Part shown: positions 23,098 to 30,785 of the stretch, piece after piece
How positions within the stretch are numbered: the first letter of the stretch is position 1
Layout: each line of letters opens with the position of its first letter
Origin: an uncultured Bacilli bacterium
Lineage (GTDB): Bacteria > Bacillota_I > Bacilli_A > RF39 > UBA660
Assembly: GCA_944363995.1 (NCBI GenBank)
Contig: CALVVV010000002.1
Coordinates: 1-34,355, forward strand
Reading direction: 5' to 3'
DNA: 34,355 nucleotides
Translations under genes and position numbers: made by a program
The notes under the pieces: generated by a model
The model's input: the letters and a program-made list of their open reading frames with translations, nothing else
Told to the model about the DNA's origin: nothing
Database searches by the model: none

Positions 23098-23949
23098 TTG
23101 AAAAAAATATTTGAATTAATTGGTTTATTTAGTTTGATTTGTTTTAGTTTTTTTTATACTGACAAAATAACAACAGTTATAAAAGAAAATGATGATATTT
23201 TAAATCAAATTGAAGAAGTAACTAACCAATATAAAATTGATCCTATTAATGCAAAAATTGATAATAATACAATCATTCCTGGAATAAATGGTATGGAAAT
23301 TGATATAAATGAAAGTTATAAAAAAATGAAAAAAATAAATAGCTTTAATACAAATTTATTAGTTTATCGACAAATTGAACCAGAAATCAGCATAAAAAAA
23401 ATTTATAATAAATACATTATTGGTGGCAATTCAAATAAGAACGAAGTAAGTTTACTTTTTAAAGTAAAAGAAAATGATAATGTTAATGATATTATTCTAA
23501 TATTAAAAAAATATCAATTGTATGCAACTTTTTATATTGATGGCATTTGGTTTGAAAATAATAATGATAAAATAATGGATTTAATAAAAGCTGGCTATTT
23601 AATTGGTAATTTAGGTTATAATTATCAATATAATGTGAGTGGTATTAGTTGGATGAATACTATAGTTACAAATATTGGTAAACAAAATCATACATATTGT
23701 TATACAGAAAAAGAAAATCCTGAAATATTAAATATTTGTCAAAATAATAAAAGTTATACAGTTATACCTAGTCTAATAATAAAAAAAAATCCGTTAATAG
23801 AAGTAAAAAAATATTTAAAAAATGGGAGTATTATTTCATTAGATATAAATAATCAAGTTACAAAAGAATTACCTTTAATAATTGAATATATTATGTCAAA
23901 AGATATAGCAATAGTTGATTTAGAACAGTTGTTAGATGAAAGTTTTTAA
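23098..23949 (+). CDS. Inactive polysaccharide deacetylase-like (NodB fold) membrane/secreted protein
   Basis: A 283-residue protein with an N-terminal hydrophobic segment (residues ~5-22, signal anchor) and a C-terminal NodB-like domain: ILKKYQLYATFYIDGIWFENN and KAGYLIGNLGYNY match the family pattern ATFFIDG and AGHEIGNHGYNH. The catalytic residues are lost: the TFDDG site is LLFKVKEND, and the metal His of NHGYNH is absent in NLGYNY. It is therefore probably not an active deacetylase but a binding or structural relative of PdaB/YlxY-type proteins. TTG 23098 is chosen because AGGTGATAAAA precedes it, as in several genes here. It lies just upstream of lon. Confidence 0.75.
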   Translation: MKKIFELIGLFSLICFSFFYTDKITTVIKENDDILNQIEEVTNQYKIDPINAKIDNNTIIPGINGMEIDINESYKKMKKINSFNTNLLVYRQIEPEISIKKIYNKYIIGGNSNKNEVSLLFKVKENDNVNDIILILKKYQLYATFYIDGIWFENNNDKIMDLIKAGYLIGNLGYNYQYNVSGISWMNTIVTNIGKQNHTYCYTEKENPEILNICQNNKSYTVIPSLIIKKNPLIEVKKYLKNGSIISLDINNQVTKELPLIIEYIMSKDIAIVDLEQLLDESF

Positions 23950-23966
23950 TTACCATTAAATAGTAG

Positions 23967-23994
23967 TTTAAAATCTTTTTTTTTATGCTATAAT
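23967..23994 (+). promoter_or_regulatory. Promoter of lon
   Basis: Extended -10 TGCTATAAT (23986-23994) with a weak TTTAAA (23967-23972) upstream. No heat-shock operator was seen. Confidence 0.6.
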
Positions 23995-24026
23995 AATAAC
24001 CAGGTTTAAAAGGGAAGTGATCAATC

Positions 24027-26330
24027 TTGAAAAAATATAATTTGCCAGTAATCCTTTTAAATGGCATTGTTTTATTACCACAAAATATTTTGAAATTAGA
24101 ATTTGATGCAAAAAACAGTGATAATAATGTTATTGATATGGCATTATTATTTCATGATAATTATATTTTAGTTGTTAGTGAATATAATCAAAAAAGAATG
24201 CCTAAAATTGGTGTTTTATCAAAAATAGAAAGTCATTTGGTATTACCGAATGGAAATATGCGTGTTGATATAAAAGGTCTAAGAAGAGTAAATATTGTTG
24301 AATTTTTAAATTTAAATAAAGTTAAAGAACCTTTAGAATCAATTGTTAGTGAAATAACTAGTGAAAAAATAGAGAATGAACAATTAATTATTAACAAATT
24401 AGTTAAAGAAATTAAAATCTATATAAAAAATATATCATATATTAGTAATGATATCATTAATATGATTGAAAAAGAAACTAATTTAGATAAATTTACTGAT
24501 ATTGTCGTACCCAATTTATTTAATAATAAGAAAAAAATGTTAGATTATTTAAATACAGTTGATCCAATTAAACGTAGTGAAATGCTATTAAAAGATATTT
24601 ATATAGAAAAAGAAATGTTTCAAATTGAACGTAATTTAGATATGAAGATAAAAAAAGAAATGGATGACACACAAAAAGAATTTCTATTAAGAGAAAAGAT
24701 AAGAATGCTTAAAGAAGAGTTGGGTGAATATTCAAGTAAAGATAATGAATTAGAAAAATTAAAAAAACAAATTGAAAATTTTTCTTGTCCGCCTAAAATA
24801 AAAGAAAGACTTTATTTTGAAATTAAACGTTATGAAAGTAGTTCAATTGCTTCACCAGAAATCAATGTAATAAGAGATTATATTGAATGGCTATTAAATT
24901 TACCTTGGAATATTTACACAGAAGATAATAATGATTTAAATAATGTCAAAGAAAAATTAGATAAATCACATTATGGTTTAGAAGAGGTGAAAGAACGAAT
25001 TATTGAATATTTGGCTGTTAAGCAAATAAGTAAAAATGATGCTAGTCCAATTATATGTTTAGTAGGACCTCCTGGAGTTGGTAAAACGAGCTTAGCAGTT
25101 AGTATTGCTAAATCTTTAAATAAAAATTTTGTAAAAATATCTTTAAATGGTATAAAGGATGAATCAGAAATTTTAGGTCATCGCAAAACATATGTTGGTG
25201 CCAGTCCAGGAAGAATTATTTCTTCTTTAAAAAAAGCTAAAAGTAGTAATCCCTTATTATTAATTGATGAAATTGATAAAATGAGTTATGATTATCGCAG
25301 TAATCCTACTAATAGTTTATTAAGTATTTTAGATTCAAAACAAAATAAATATTTTAGTGATAATTATATTGAAGAAGAGTTTGATTTATCTCATGTTTTA
25401 TTTGTTTTGACGGCTAATTACATTGAAGATATTCCAGAACCTTTAAAAGATCGATTAGAAATCATCAATATTTCTGGTTATACAGAATTTGAAAAATTAG
25501 ATATAGCTAACAAATATTTATTACCAAAAATTATCAATGAAAAAGGCTTAAACAATAAGTTTATCAATATTAGTGATAATGTAATATTAAAAATAATTCG
25601 TAATTATACTAAAGAGGCTGGTGTGAGAGAATTACAACGGCAATTAGATAAAATTATAAGAAAAATAATTACTCAATTAGTTATAAATAATATAAAGATC
25701 AATAAAATTAACATTACTGAAAAAGTTTTAGAAAAATATTTAGGAAAAGAAAAATATAAATTTAATATAAAGACTAAATCACAAGTAGGTGTTGTTAATG
25801 GCTTAGCTTATACTATTTATGGTGGGGATACATTACCAATAGAAGTTAATTATTTTAAAGGTAAGGGAAATTTATTACTAACAGGAAGTTTAGGCGAAGT
25901 AATGAAAGAAAGTGCAAGTATTGCTTTAAGTTATTTAAAATCCAATTACAAAATATATAATATTGATTATGAAAAATTAATTAATAATGATATTCATATA
26001 CATGTGCCTGAAGGTGCAATAAAAAAGGATGGACCTAGCGCGGGAATCGCTTTAACTTTAGCTATTTTAAGTGCAATTACTCAAATTAAAATACCTAATA
26101 CTATTGCTTTAACCGGTGAAATTACTTTAAGAGGACATGTTTTAGCAATTGGTGGTTTAAAAGAAAAAACAATAGGTGCATTAAGAAGTGGAATAAAAAC
26201 AATTATCCTACCATACGAAAATTTGAAAGATTTAGAAGAATTACCACATGAGGTTAAAGAAAATATTAAATTTATTACAGTAAAAGATTTTAAAGAAATT
26301 TATCAGGTGATTAAAAATGTTGAAAGATAA
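24027..26330 (+). CDS. lon: ATP-dependent protease La
   Basis: Cytosolic AAA+ serine protease that degrades misfolded and regulatory proteins. The N-terminal LON substrate domain (PVILLNGIVLLPQNILKLEF, ~5-90), Walker A GPPGVGKT from ~347, Walker B LLLIDEIDKM and the Ser-Lys dyad (S671 in GPSAG; K714 in GGLKEKT) are present. Length 767, typical of LonA. TTG 24027 follows GGGAAGTGATCAATC. The 3' end overlaps the next gene by 14 bases. In Bacillus lonA is also close to spoVID-ysxE. Confidence 0.98.
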   Translation: MKKYNLPVILLNGIVLLPQNILKLEFDAKNSDNNVIDMALLFHDNYILVVSEYNQKRMPKIGVLSKIESHLVLPNGNMRVDIKGLRRVNIVEFLNLNKVKEPLESIVSEITSEKIENEQLIINKLVKEIKIYIKNISYISNDIINMIEKETNLDKFTDIVVPNLFNNKKKMLDYLNTVDPIKRSEMLLKDIYIEKEMFQIERNLDMKIKKEMDDTQKEFLLREKIRMLKEELGEYSSKDNELEKLKKQIENFSCPPKIKERLYFEIKRYESSSIASPEINVIRDYIEWLLNLPWNIYTEDNNDLNNVKEKLDKSHYGLEEVKERIIEYLAVKQISKNDASPIICLVGPPGVGKTSLAVSIAKSLNKNFVKISLNGIKDESEILGHRKTYVGASPGRIISSLKKAKSSNPLLLIDEIDKMSYDYRSNPTNSLLSILDSKQNKYFSDNYIEEEFDLSHVLFVLTANYIEDIPEPLKDRLEIINISGYTEFEKLDIANKYLLPKIINEKGLNNKFINISDNVILKIIRNYTKEAGVRELQRQLDKIIRKIITQLVINNIKINKINITEKVLEKYLGKEKYKFNIKTKSQVGVVNGLAYTIYGGDTLPIEVNYFKGKGNLLLTGSLGEVMKESASIALSYLKSNYKIYNIDYEKLINNDIHIHVPEGAIKKDGPSAGIALTLAILSAITQIKIPNTIALTGEITLRGHVLAIGGLKEKTIGALRSGIKTIILPYENLKDLEELPHEVKENIKFITVKDFKEIYQVIKNVER

Positions 26331-27045
26331 TGAATTTAAAATATTCTATTACAGTAAATTATTACAAAGTTATTTATATAATGATGAAATATATAAAAAG
26401 GTCAATCAAGGATGTTATGATTTATATATTTTTGATCAATATTTTATAGCAATATTAATTAATTTTATTAATGATTATATTTTAATAGATTGTCCATATC
26501 AAGATTTAGATGTCAAACCAAAATTATCTGAATTAGTTAACTATATTAGAATTAATGCTGATTATAAAGATAAAGATACAAAAATAAAATATTATGAAAT
26601 TTTTAATAATTTGATTGTAAATCTTAACAAATTAAATTATGAAGTAACTTATATTGAAGATTGGATATTGTCTGAGTTAATAGCGAGAACAGAAATTAAA
26701 TTAAAACAGACAATTTCTTATGATCAATATTATAAATATGAAGAATTTGTAAAAAAATCTCTTGGATATGACTTTATTTATCTAACTTATCTTTCAGATG
26801 AAATAGACGAAATAGCTTTTAATGATAATATTGAATTATTAGCTAACGATGAGTTTTATTTCGCAAGCTTAAACGATTTTATTTTAAATTGTCCGATTTT
26901 ATTAAATAATACGACTTTTTTAAATAGAGTAAAAAAAATATTAGAATACAATCATCATCATATTGAACGTACTAATTCTTTAAAAACTAGGAAGTTTATA
27001 AAAAAACAAATAAAAAAACATATTAAAACATTAGACAATTTTTAA
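26317..27045 (+). CDS. Hypothetical protein coupled to lon
   Basis: A 242-residue cytosolic protein not recognised. It is rich in Tyr, Ile, Asn and Lys, mostly helical by pattern, with no signal peptide, and ends in a strongly basic tail (RKFIKKQIKKHIKTL). It starts at ATG 26317 within lon, preceded by CAGGTGATT, so it is translated with lon. In Bacillus the gene after lonA is ysxC (a GTPase); this protein lacks GTPase motifs and is not YsxC. Confidence 0.7.
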   Translation: MLKDNEFKIFYYSKLLQSYLYNDEIYKKVNQGCYDLYIFDQYFIAILINFINDYILIDCPYQDLDVKPKLSELVNYIRINADYKDKDTKIKYYEIFNNLIVNLNKLNYEVTYIEDWILSELIARTEIKLKQTISYDQYYKYEEFVKKSLGYDFIYLTYLSDEIDEIAFNDNIELLANDEFYFASLNDFILNCPILLNNTTFLNRVKKILEYNHHHIERTNSLKTRKFIKKQIKKHIKTLDNF

Positions 27046-27099
27046 ATTTTATTTGTATAAATTATCTTATTTCTCATATAATTAAATGGGAGTGATAAG

Positions 27100-27738
27100 A
27101 TGAAAAAAACTGTACCTTTAAAAAAGGATATTACTTTTAAAACAAACGTTGCTGAAATAACAAGTATTGCTTTGGATCATGAACTTAATTTAGAAAATAG
27201 AAACATTAAGGGTAATTTAATTATAAGTGGTAGTTATAAAATAAATGATATTAGTGTTAACACAGAAGAATTTAAATATAATATACCTGTCAACATAGAA
27301 ATGAGTGAAAGATATAATTTAGAAGATTTAAAAATAACAGTAGATGATTTTTATTATGAAATAATTAATGATAATTTGCTGAACATTAATGTTGAAATAG
27401 GATTAGATAATTTAAAAGAAGAAGAAACATTACCACCTTTTAAATATGAAGAGGAAAAAGTAATGCCTGTTATAAAAGAAGAAAAATCACAAGTAAAAGA
27501 AAATCACAATAATGAACGATTGAATACCGAAGATGTTAAATCTTTATTTGACAACTTTGATGATAATAATGAAACATATGCAACTTATAAAGTTTGTATT
27601 GTAAAAGAAAATGATACATTAGAAAGTATAATTCTAAAATATAATATTAGTAGAGAATTGATTGAACAATATAATGATGTAAGTGAACTTAAAATAGGAG
27701 ATAAATTAATTATTCCAGCTGTTCATGAAACAAATTAA
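27100..27738 (+). CDS. spoVID: SpoVID/SipL-like protein: SPOCS domain plus LysM
   Basis: Spore-envelope morphogenesis protein family. The N-terminal ~110 residues (MKKTVPLKKDITFKTNVAEI ... LIISGSYKINDI ... YNIPVNIEMSERYNLEDL) match the SipL/SPOCS domain that binds the basement layer in SpoVID/SipL. An acidic linker follows, and a C-terminal LysM motif (VKENDTLESIILKYNIS ... LKIGDKLIIP, about residues 165-208). At 212 residues it is much shorter than Bacillus SpoVID (~575) because the linker is reduced. GGGAGTGATAAG precedes the ATG. It overlaps the YsxE-like gene by 14 bases, repeating the spoVID-ysxE order of Bacillus. Confidence 0.8.
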   Translation: MKKTVPLKKDITFKTNVAEITSIALDHELNLENRNIKGNLIISGSYKINDISVNTEEFKYNIPVNIEMSERYNLEDLKITVDDFYYEIINDNLLNINVEIGLDNLKEEETLPPFKYEEEKVMPVIKEEKSQVKENHNNERLNTEDVKSLFDNFDDNNETYATYKVCIVKENDTLESIILKYNISRELIEQYNDVSELKIGDKLIIPAVHETN

Positions 27739-28612
27739 TGAAATCTTAAAAAAACATCAATTAAAACCCCATCGCTATTTAAATAATGGTAAAGTAACCA
27801 TCGTTGATACAGAGATGGGGCGTTTTGTTATAAAAAAAAATAATAAAGATAAAAAAATTTTCGACTATTTAAAGTCACGTAGTTTCAATTATTATCCTAA
27901 ATCTTTAAATGAAGATGAAGAATATGAAATAATAGAATATATAGAAGATATTGATTACCCTAATGAACAAAAAATGTTAGATTTAATTAATTTAATAAGT
28001 TTACTGCATAATAAAACAACGCATTATAAAGAAATTGATTTTGATGACTATAAACAAATATATGAGGATATAAAAAATAATATTGATTATTTGAATAGTT
28101 ATTATAATGATTTAATTACTTTAATTGGCACTCATGTATATATGAGTCCTAGTGAATATTTGTTAGCACGTAATATAACTAGAATTTTTAATGCACTTAA
28201 TTTTTGTAATCAAGAAATTGATAATTGGTATGAATTAGTTAAAGAAAAAACCAAACAACGTGTGGTTGTTCTTCATAATAATTTAGATTTAAGCCATTTT
28301 TTTAAAAATGAAAATAGTTATTTAATTAGCTGGGATAAAGCAAAAATAGGAATACCGATTTTTGATATATATATATTATATAAAAGACATGGGTTAGAGT
28401 ACAATTTTGAAGATATTTTGAAACATTACGAACAAAGTTATCCATTACAAAAAGATGAAAGAAAATTATTATTCATTTTAATCGCTTTACCACCCAAGTT
28501 AGAATTTGATAAAAATATTTATCAAATGACAAAAGAAATTAGTCAAACGTACGACCTATTATATAAAACAGAAAATTTGATTTCACCATATTATACGGAA
28601 CAAAGAATATAA
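27725..28612 (+). CDS. ysxE: YsxE/CotS-like spore-coat kinase-fold protein
   Basis: A 295-residue protein of the CotS/YsxE/YutH group, with an aminoglycoside-phosphotransferase-like kinase fold. The catalytic-loop equivalent is VVLHNNLDLSHFF (HGDLHxxN-like, with the Asp replaced by Asn) and the metal-loop equivalent is ISWDKAKIGIPIFDI. N-terminal residues form the nucleotide-lobe strands (GRFVIKKN). In Bacillus these proteins are coat-associated and of unclear activity. No separate Shine-Dalgarno is seen, so translation depends on the overlap with the SpoVID-like gene. Confidence 0.75.
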   Translation: MKQINEILKKHQLKPHRYLNNGKVTIVDTEMGRFVIKKNNKDKKIFDYLKSRSFNYYPKSLNEDEEYEIIEYIEDIDYPNEQKMLDLINLISLLHNKTTHYKEIDFDDYKQIYEDIKNNIDYLNSYYNDLITLIGTHVYMSPSEYLLARNITRIFNALNFCNQEIDNWYELVKEKTKQRVVVLHNNLDLSHFFKNENSYLISWDKAKIGIPIFDIYILYKRHGLEYNFEDILKHYEQSYPLQKDERKLLFILIALPPKLEFDKNIYQMTKEISQTYDLLYKTENLISPYYTEQRI

Positions 28613-28753
28613 AATTAGTAACCATAATATAAATAATAAAATTAAATTAAATCTAGTAATAATAAAAAAAGTAATAAAAACTTGCCAGCAAAAAACAATA
28701 ATTAATGCTAATAAACACAAACACCAAGTATTTCGTGACCATCTATGAAACAT
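28583..28753 (-). CDS. Small two-helix membrane protein (56 residues)
   Basis: A minus-strand frame from ATG (28753-28751) to TGA (28585-28583) encodes 56 residues: a short basic N-terminus (MFHRWSRN), then two hydrophobic helices (about 10-32 and 35-52) with several Trp. It has a good AATAGGTGATAT ribosome binding site, the same type as many genes here. It overlaps the 3' end of the YsxE-like gene antisense by 30 bases. Family unknown. The region would otherwise be an empty 213-base gap between plus-strand genes. Confidence 0.5.
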   Translation of the reverse strand: MFHRWSRNTWCLCLLALIIVFCWQVFITFFIITRFNLILLFILWLLILYSLFRIIW

Positions 28754-28825
28754 ATATATCACCTATTATCATTTTATGTATTTATAAAAATAACGATTGG
28801 GTGTATAATATATAAAGGTGGTAAA

Positions 28826-30052
28826 ATGAAAAGAAAATTAAAAATTAAACGTATAATTATTTTAATTTTTGTCTTAGTTATTATTTTAGCTCTTATTTGT
28901 TTATTAAATCATAAAAAAGAAAAAGTAAATAATTTAATGATTGACTTAACTAATAAAACAATAGCAGATGCTCAAAAATATGCTTCGGAAAATAAATTGA
29001 ATTTAAAAATTGAAGAACAAAATAATAATTATGAAAAAGATAAAATATTTAAACAAAGTATTGAAGTAAATAGTGAAATAAAGGAAAATGATGATCTGAT
29101 TATTTATATTTCCAAAGGAATTGATTATGAAGAATTAAAAGTTGATGAATCAGGAAATGTTCCAATTATGATGTATCATGGAATTCACAATATTACTGAT
29201 AATGAATATATTGGTGGAAATGTCGATAAAGATGGTTATCAAAGAACGGCAGAAGCATTTAAAAAAGATTTAGAATTTTACTATAATTCTGGTTATCGAA
29301 TGATAAGATTAAACGATTATGTTAATGGAATAATTGATGTAGAAGCAGGGTATAGCCCTATTATAATTACTTTTGATGATGGATTATCTAATAATATAAA
29401 AGTAACTGGTTTAGATGAAAATGGTAATATAATAATTGATCCTAATTGTGCAATTGGTATTTTAGAATCATTCAAACAAAAGTATCCTGATTTCAATGTA
29501 ACAGCAACTTTTTTTGTTAATGGTGGTTTGTTTAATCAAAGTGAATATAATGAAAAAATTTTAAATTGGTTAATTGATAATGGATATGACATTGGTAATC
29601 ATAGTTATTCACATGCTGATTTTACTAGTATTTCTAAAGAAAAATCTGTTCAAGAAATTGGAAGTGTTTATAATTTATTAGATAAATATATACCTGGGAA
29701 ATATGTTAATATAGTAGCTTTACCATTTGGTTCACCATATGATAAAAGCCATACTAATTTTAGTTCTATTTTAAAAGGTATTTATAATGATAAAGAATAT
29801 AATACAATAGCTACTTTAAGAGTTGGGTGGGAAGCGGAATATTCGCCCTTTAATAAATTATTTGATAAAACATTTTTAAAAAGAATTCGAGCTTATGATA
29901 ATAATGGTAAAGATTTTGATATTGAAATGAATTTTAAAATATTAGAAAATAATCGCTTTATATCTGATGGTGATAAAAATACAATTACAATTCCAAAAGA
30001 TAAAGAAACTTTAATTAACAATATATATGATTTAAATATAGAAACTTATTGA
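28826..30052 (+). CDS. Membrane-anchored PASTA plus polysaccharide deacetylase (NodB) protein
   Basis: A 408-residue protein with a basic N-terminus and one membrane helix (about residues 10-28), a PASTA-like domain (NKTIADAQKYASENKLNLKIEEQ ending in LIIYISKG, ~37-105), and a NodB deacetylase domain. The deacetylase motifs are intact: VPIMMYHGI, ITFDDG (catalytic Asp pair) and HSYSH (zinc His pair). It probably deacetylates peptidoglycan or another cell-surface polymer outside the membrane, with PASTA binding wall muropeptides. I chose ATG 28826 because AAAGGTGG precedes it; the upstream frame start at 28745 lies in promoter sequence (TATAAT 28804-28809). Its TGA overlaps the -35 of the thrS operon. 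Confidence 0.85.
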   Translation: MKRKLKIKRIIILIFVLVIILALICLLNHKKEKVNNLMIDLTNKTIADAQKYASENKLNLKIEEQNNNYEKDKIFKQSIEVNSEIKENDDLIIYISKGIDYEELKVDESGNVPIMMYHGIHNITDNEYIGGNVDKDGYQRTAEAFKKDLEFYYNSGYRMIRLNDYVNGIIDVEAGYSPIIITFDDGLSNNIKVTGLDENGNIIIDPNCAIGILESFKQKYPDFNVTATFFVNGGLFNQSEYNEKILNWLIDNGYDIGNHSYSHADFTSISKEKSVQEIGSVYNLLDKYIPGKYVNIVALPFGSPYDKSHTNFSSILKGIYNDKEYNTIATLRVGWEAEYSPFNKLFDKTFLKRIRAYDNNGKDFDIEMNFKILENNRFISDGDKNTITIPKDKETLINNIYDLNIETY

Positions 30053-30076
30053 CAAATATATAAAAAATGTTAAAAT
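30049..30076 (+). promoter_or_regulatory. Promoter of the thrS operon
   Basis: TTGACA (30049-30054), overlapping the upstream stop codon, and extended -10 TGTTAAAAT (30068-30076). Start at about 30083. Confidence 0.8.
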
Positions 30077-30082
30077 ATAATT

Positions 30083-30282
30083 AAATACTTTGATTAGGAC
30101 ATGGCTTTTAAGATTCTTTTTTAAGCGAGCTAGCGATAGTGTGAGGTTAGTAAAAAGCATTAAAAGTTACTACCTATGAGTAGAACTCGAAAGAGATTTC
30201 CGGTTAATACCGTTATTTTAATTAAGTTTCAAGTAGGATGGTACCGTGTAATTAAGCACTCCTTTTTAAAGGGGTGTTTTTG
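30083..30282 (+). promoter_or_regulatory. T-box riboswitch, probably threonine-specific
   Basis: A tRNA-sensing leader. The stem I AG-bulge region (GCGAGCTAGCGATAGTGTGAGG, within 30125-30146) and the conserved antiterminator AGGATGGTACCGTG at 30235-30248 are clear. A terminator hairpin CACTCC...GGGGTG (30257-30276) with T-run follows, mutually exclusive with the antiterminator. Threonine codons ACT and ACC (30169-30174) lie just before TATGAGTAG in the specifier area. Uncharged tRNA-Thr would allow read-through into the two-gene thrS unit. Confidence 0.92.
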
Positions 30283-30299
30283 TATTTAGGAGGATATTC

Positions 30300-30785
30300 A
30301 TGAATAAAAAAGATTTAAGTCGATTTGATAAAACTAAAGATACAATAAAAATGGAGAACTTTATTTGTCAATATTTAAACGATGGTATTTATATTGATTG
30401 TCGACGTTTAACTCATAAGCAGTTAAAGCTTTTTGATAATCCCTATGTTGTTTCAATCCCGTTTCAATTTGCAGCAGCCAATACAGAACTTATTTTGTCT
30501 AGCAAAATTTTATTGGTTTATGATAGTTGGGGGAATATTGCTCCTTATATTAATCCATTAGATTTAAAAAAAATTGAAAAACTAAATGAAATTGAACAAC
30601 AAATTGCAAATTTAAAAAAAACCAGTATTAATCAGTTATCTCAATTAGTAAATTTGTGGGGTAGAATGCAATTACTTTTGTATGAAAAAAATCAAATTGA
30701 AGAAACAATTGCTATTTTAAAAGAAATTGATAAATATTCAAAAATTGAACAATTAGGAGGGAAAAAATATGTTAAAAAATATTAA
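30300..30785 (+). CDS. Hypothetical protein, first gene of the T-box-controlled thrS unit
   Basis: A 161-residue cytosolic protein not recognised. The first ~85 residues look alpha/beta (YIDCRRLTHKQLKLFDNPYV ... SSKILLVYDSWG); residues ~95-150 form a probable coiled coil (KIEKLNEIEQQIANLKK ... YEKNQIEETIAILKEI). No TGS-like or tRNA-synthetase motif. TAGGAGGATATTC precedes the ATG, and its end overlaps thrS by 17 bases, so it is co-regulated with ThrRS by threonine supply. Function unknown. Confidence 0.75.
   Translation: MNKKDLSRFDKTKDTIKMENFICQYLNDGIYIDCRRLTHKQLKLFDNPYVVSIPFQFAAANTELILSSKILLVYDSWGNIAPYINPLDLKKIEKLNEIEQQIANLKKTSINQLSQLVNLWGRMQLLLYEKNQIEETIAILKEIDKYSKIEQLGGKKYVKKY

Noticed and set aside
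26317..27045. Assignment of the gene after lon as YsxC GTPase
   Set aside because: No Walker A or other GTPase motifs in the protein.
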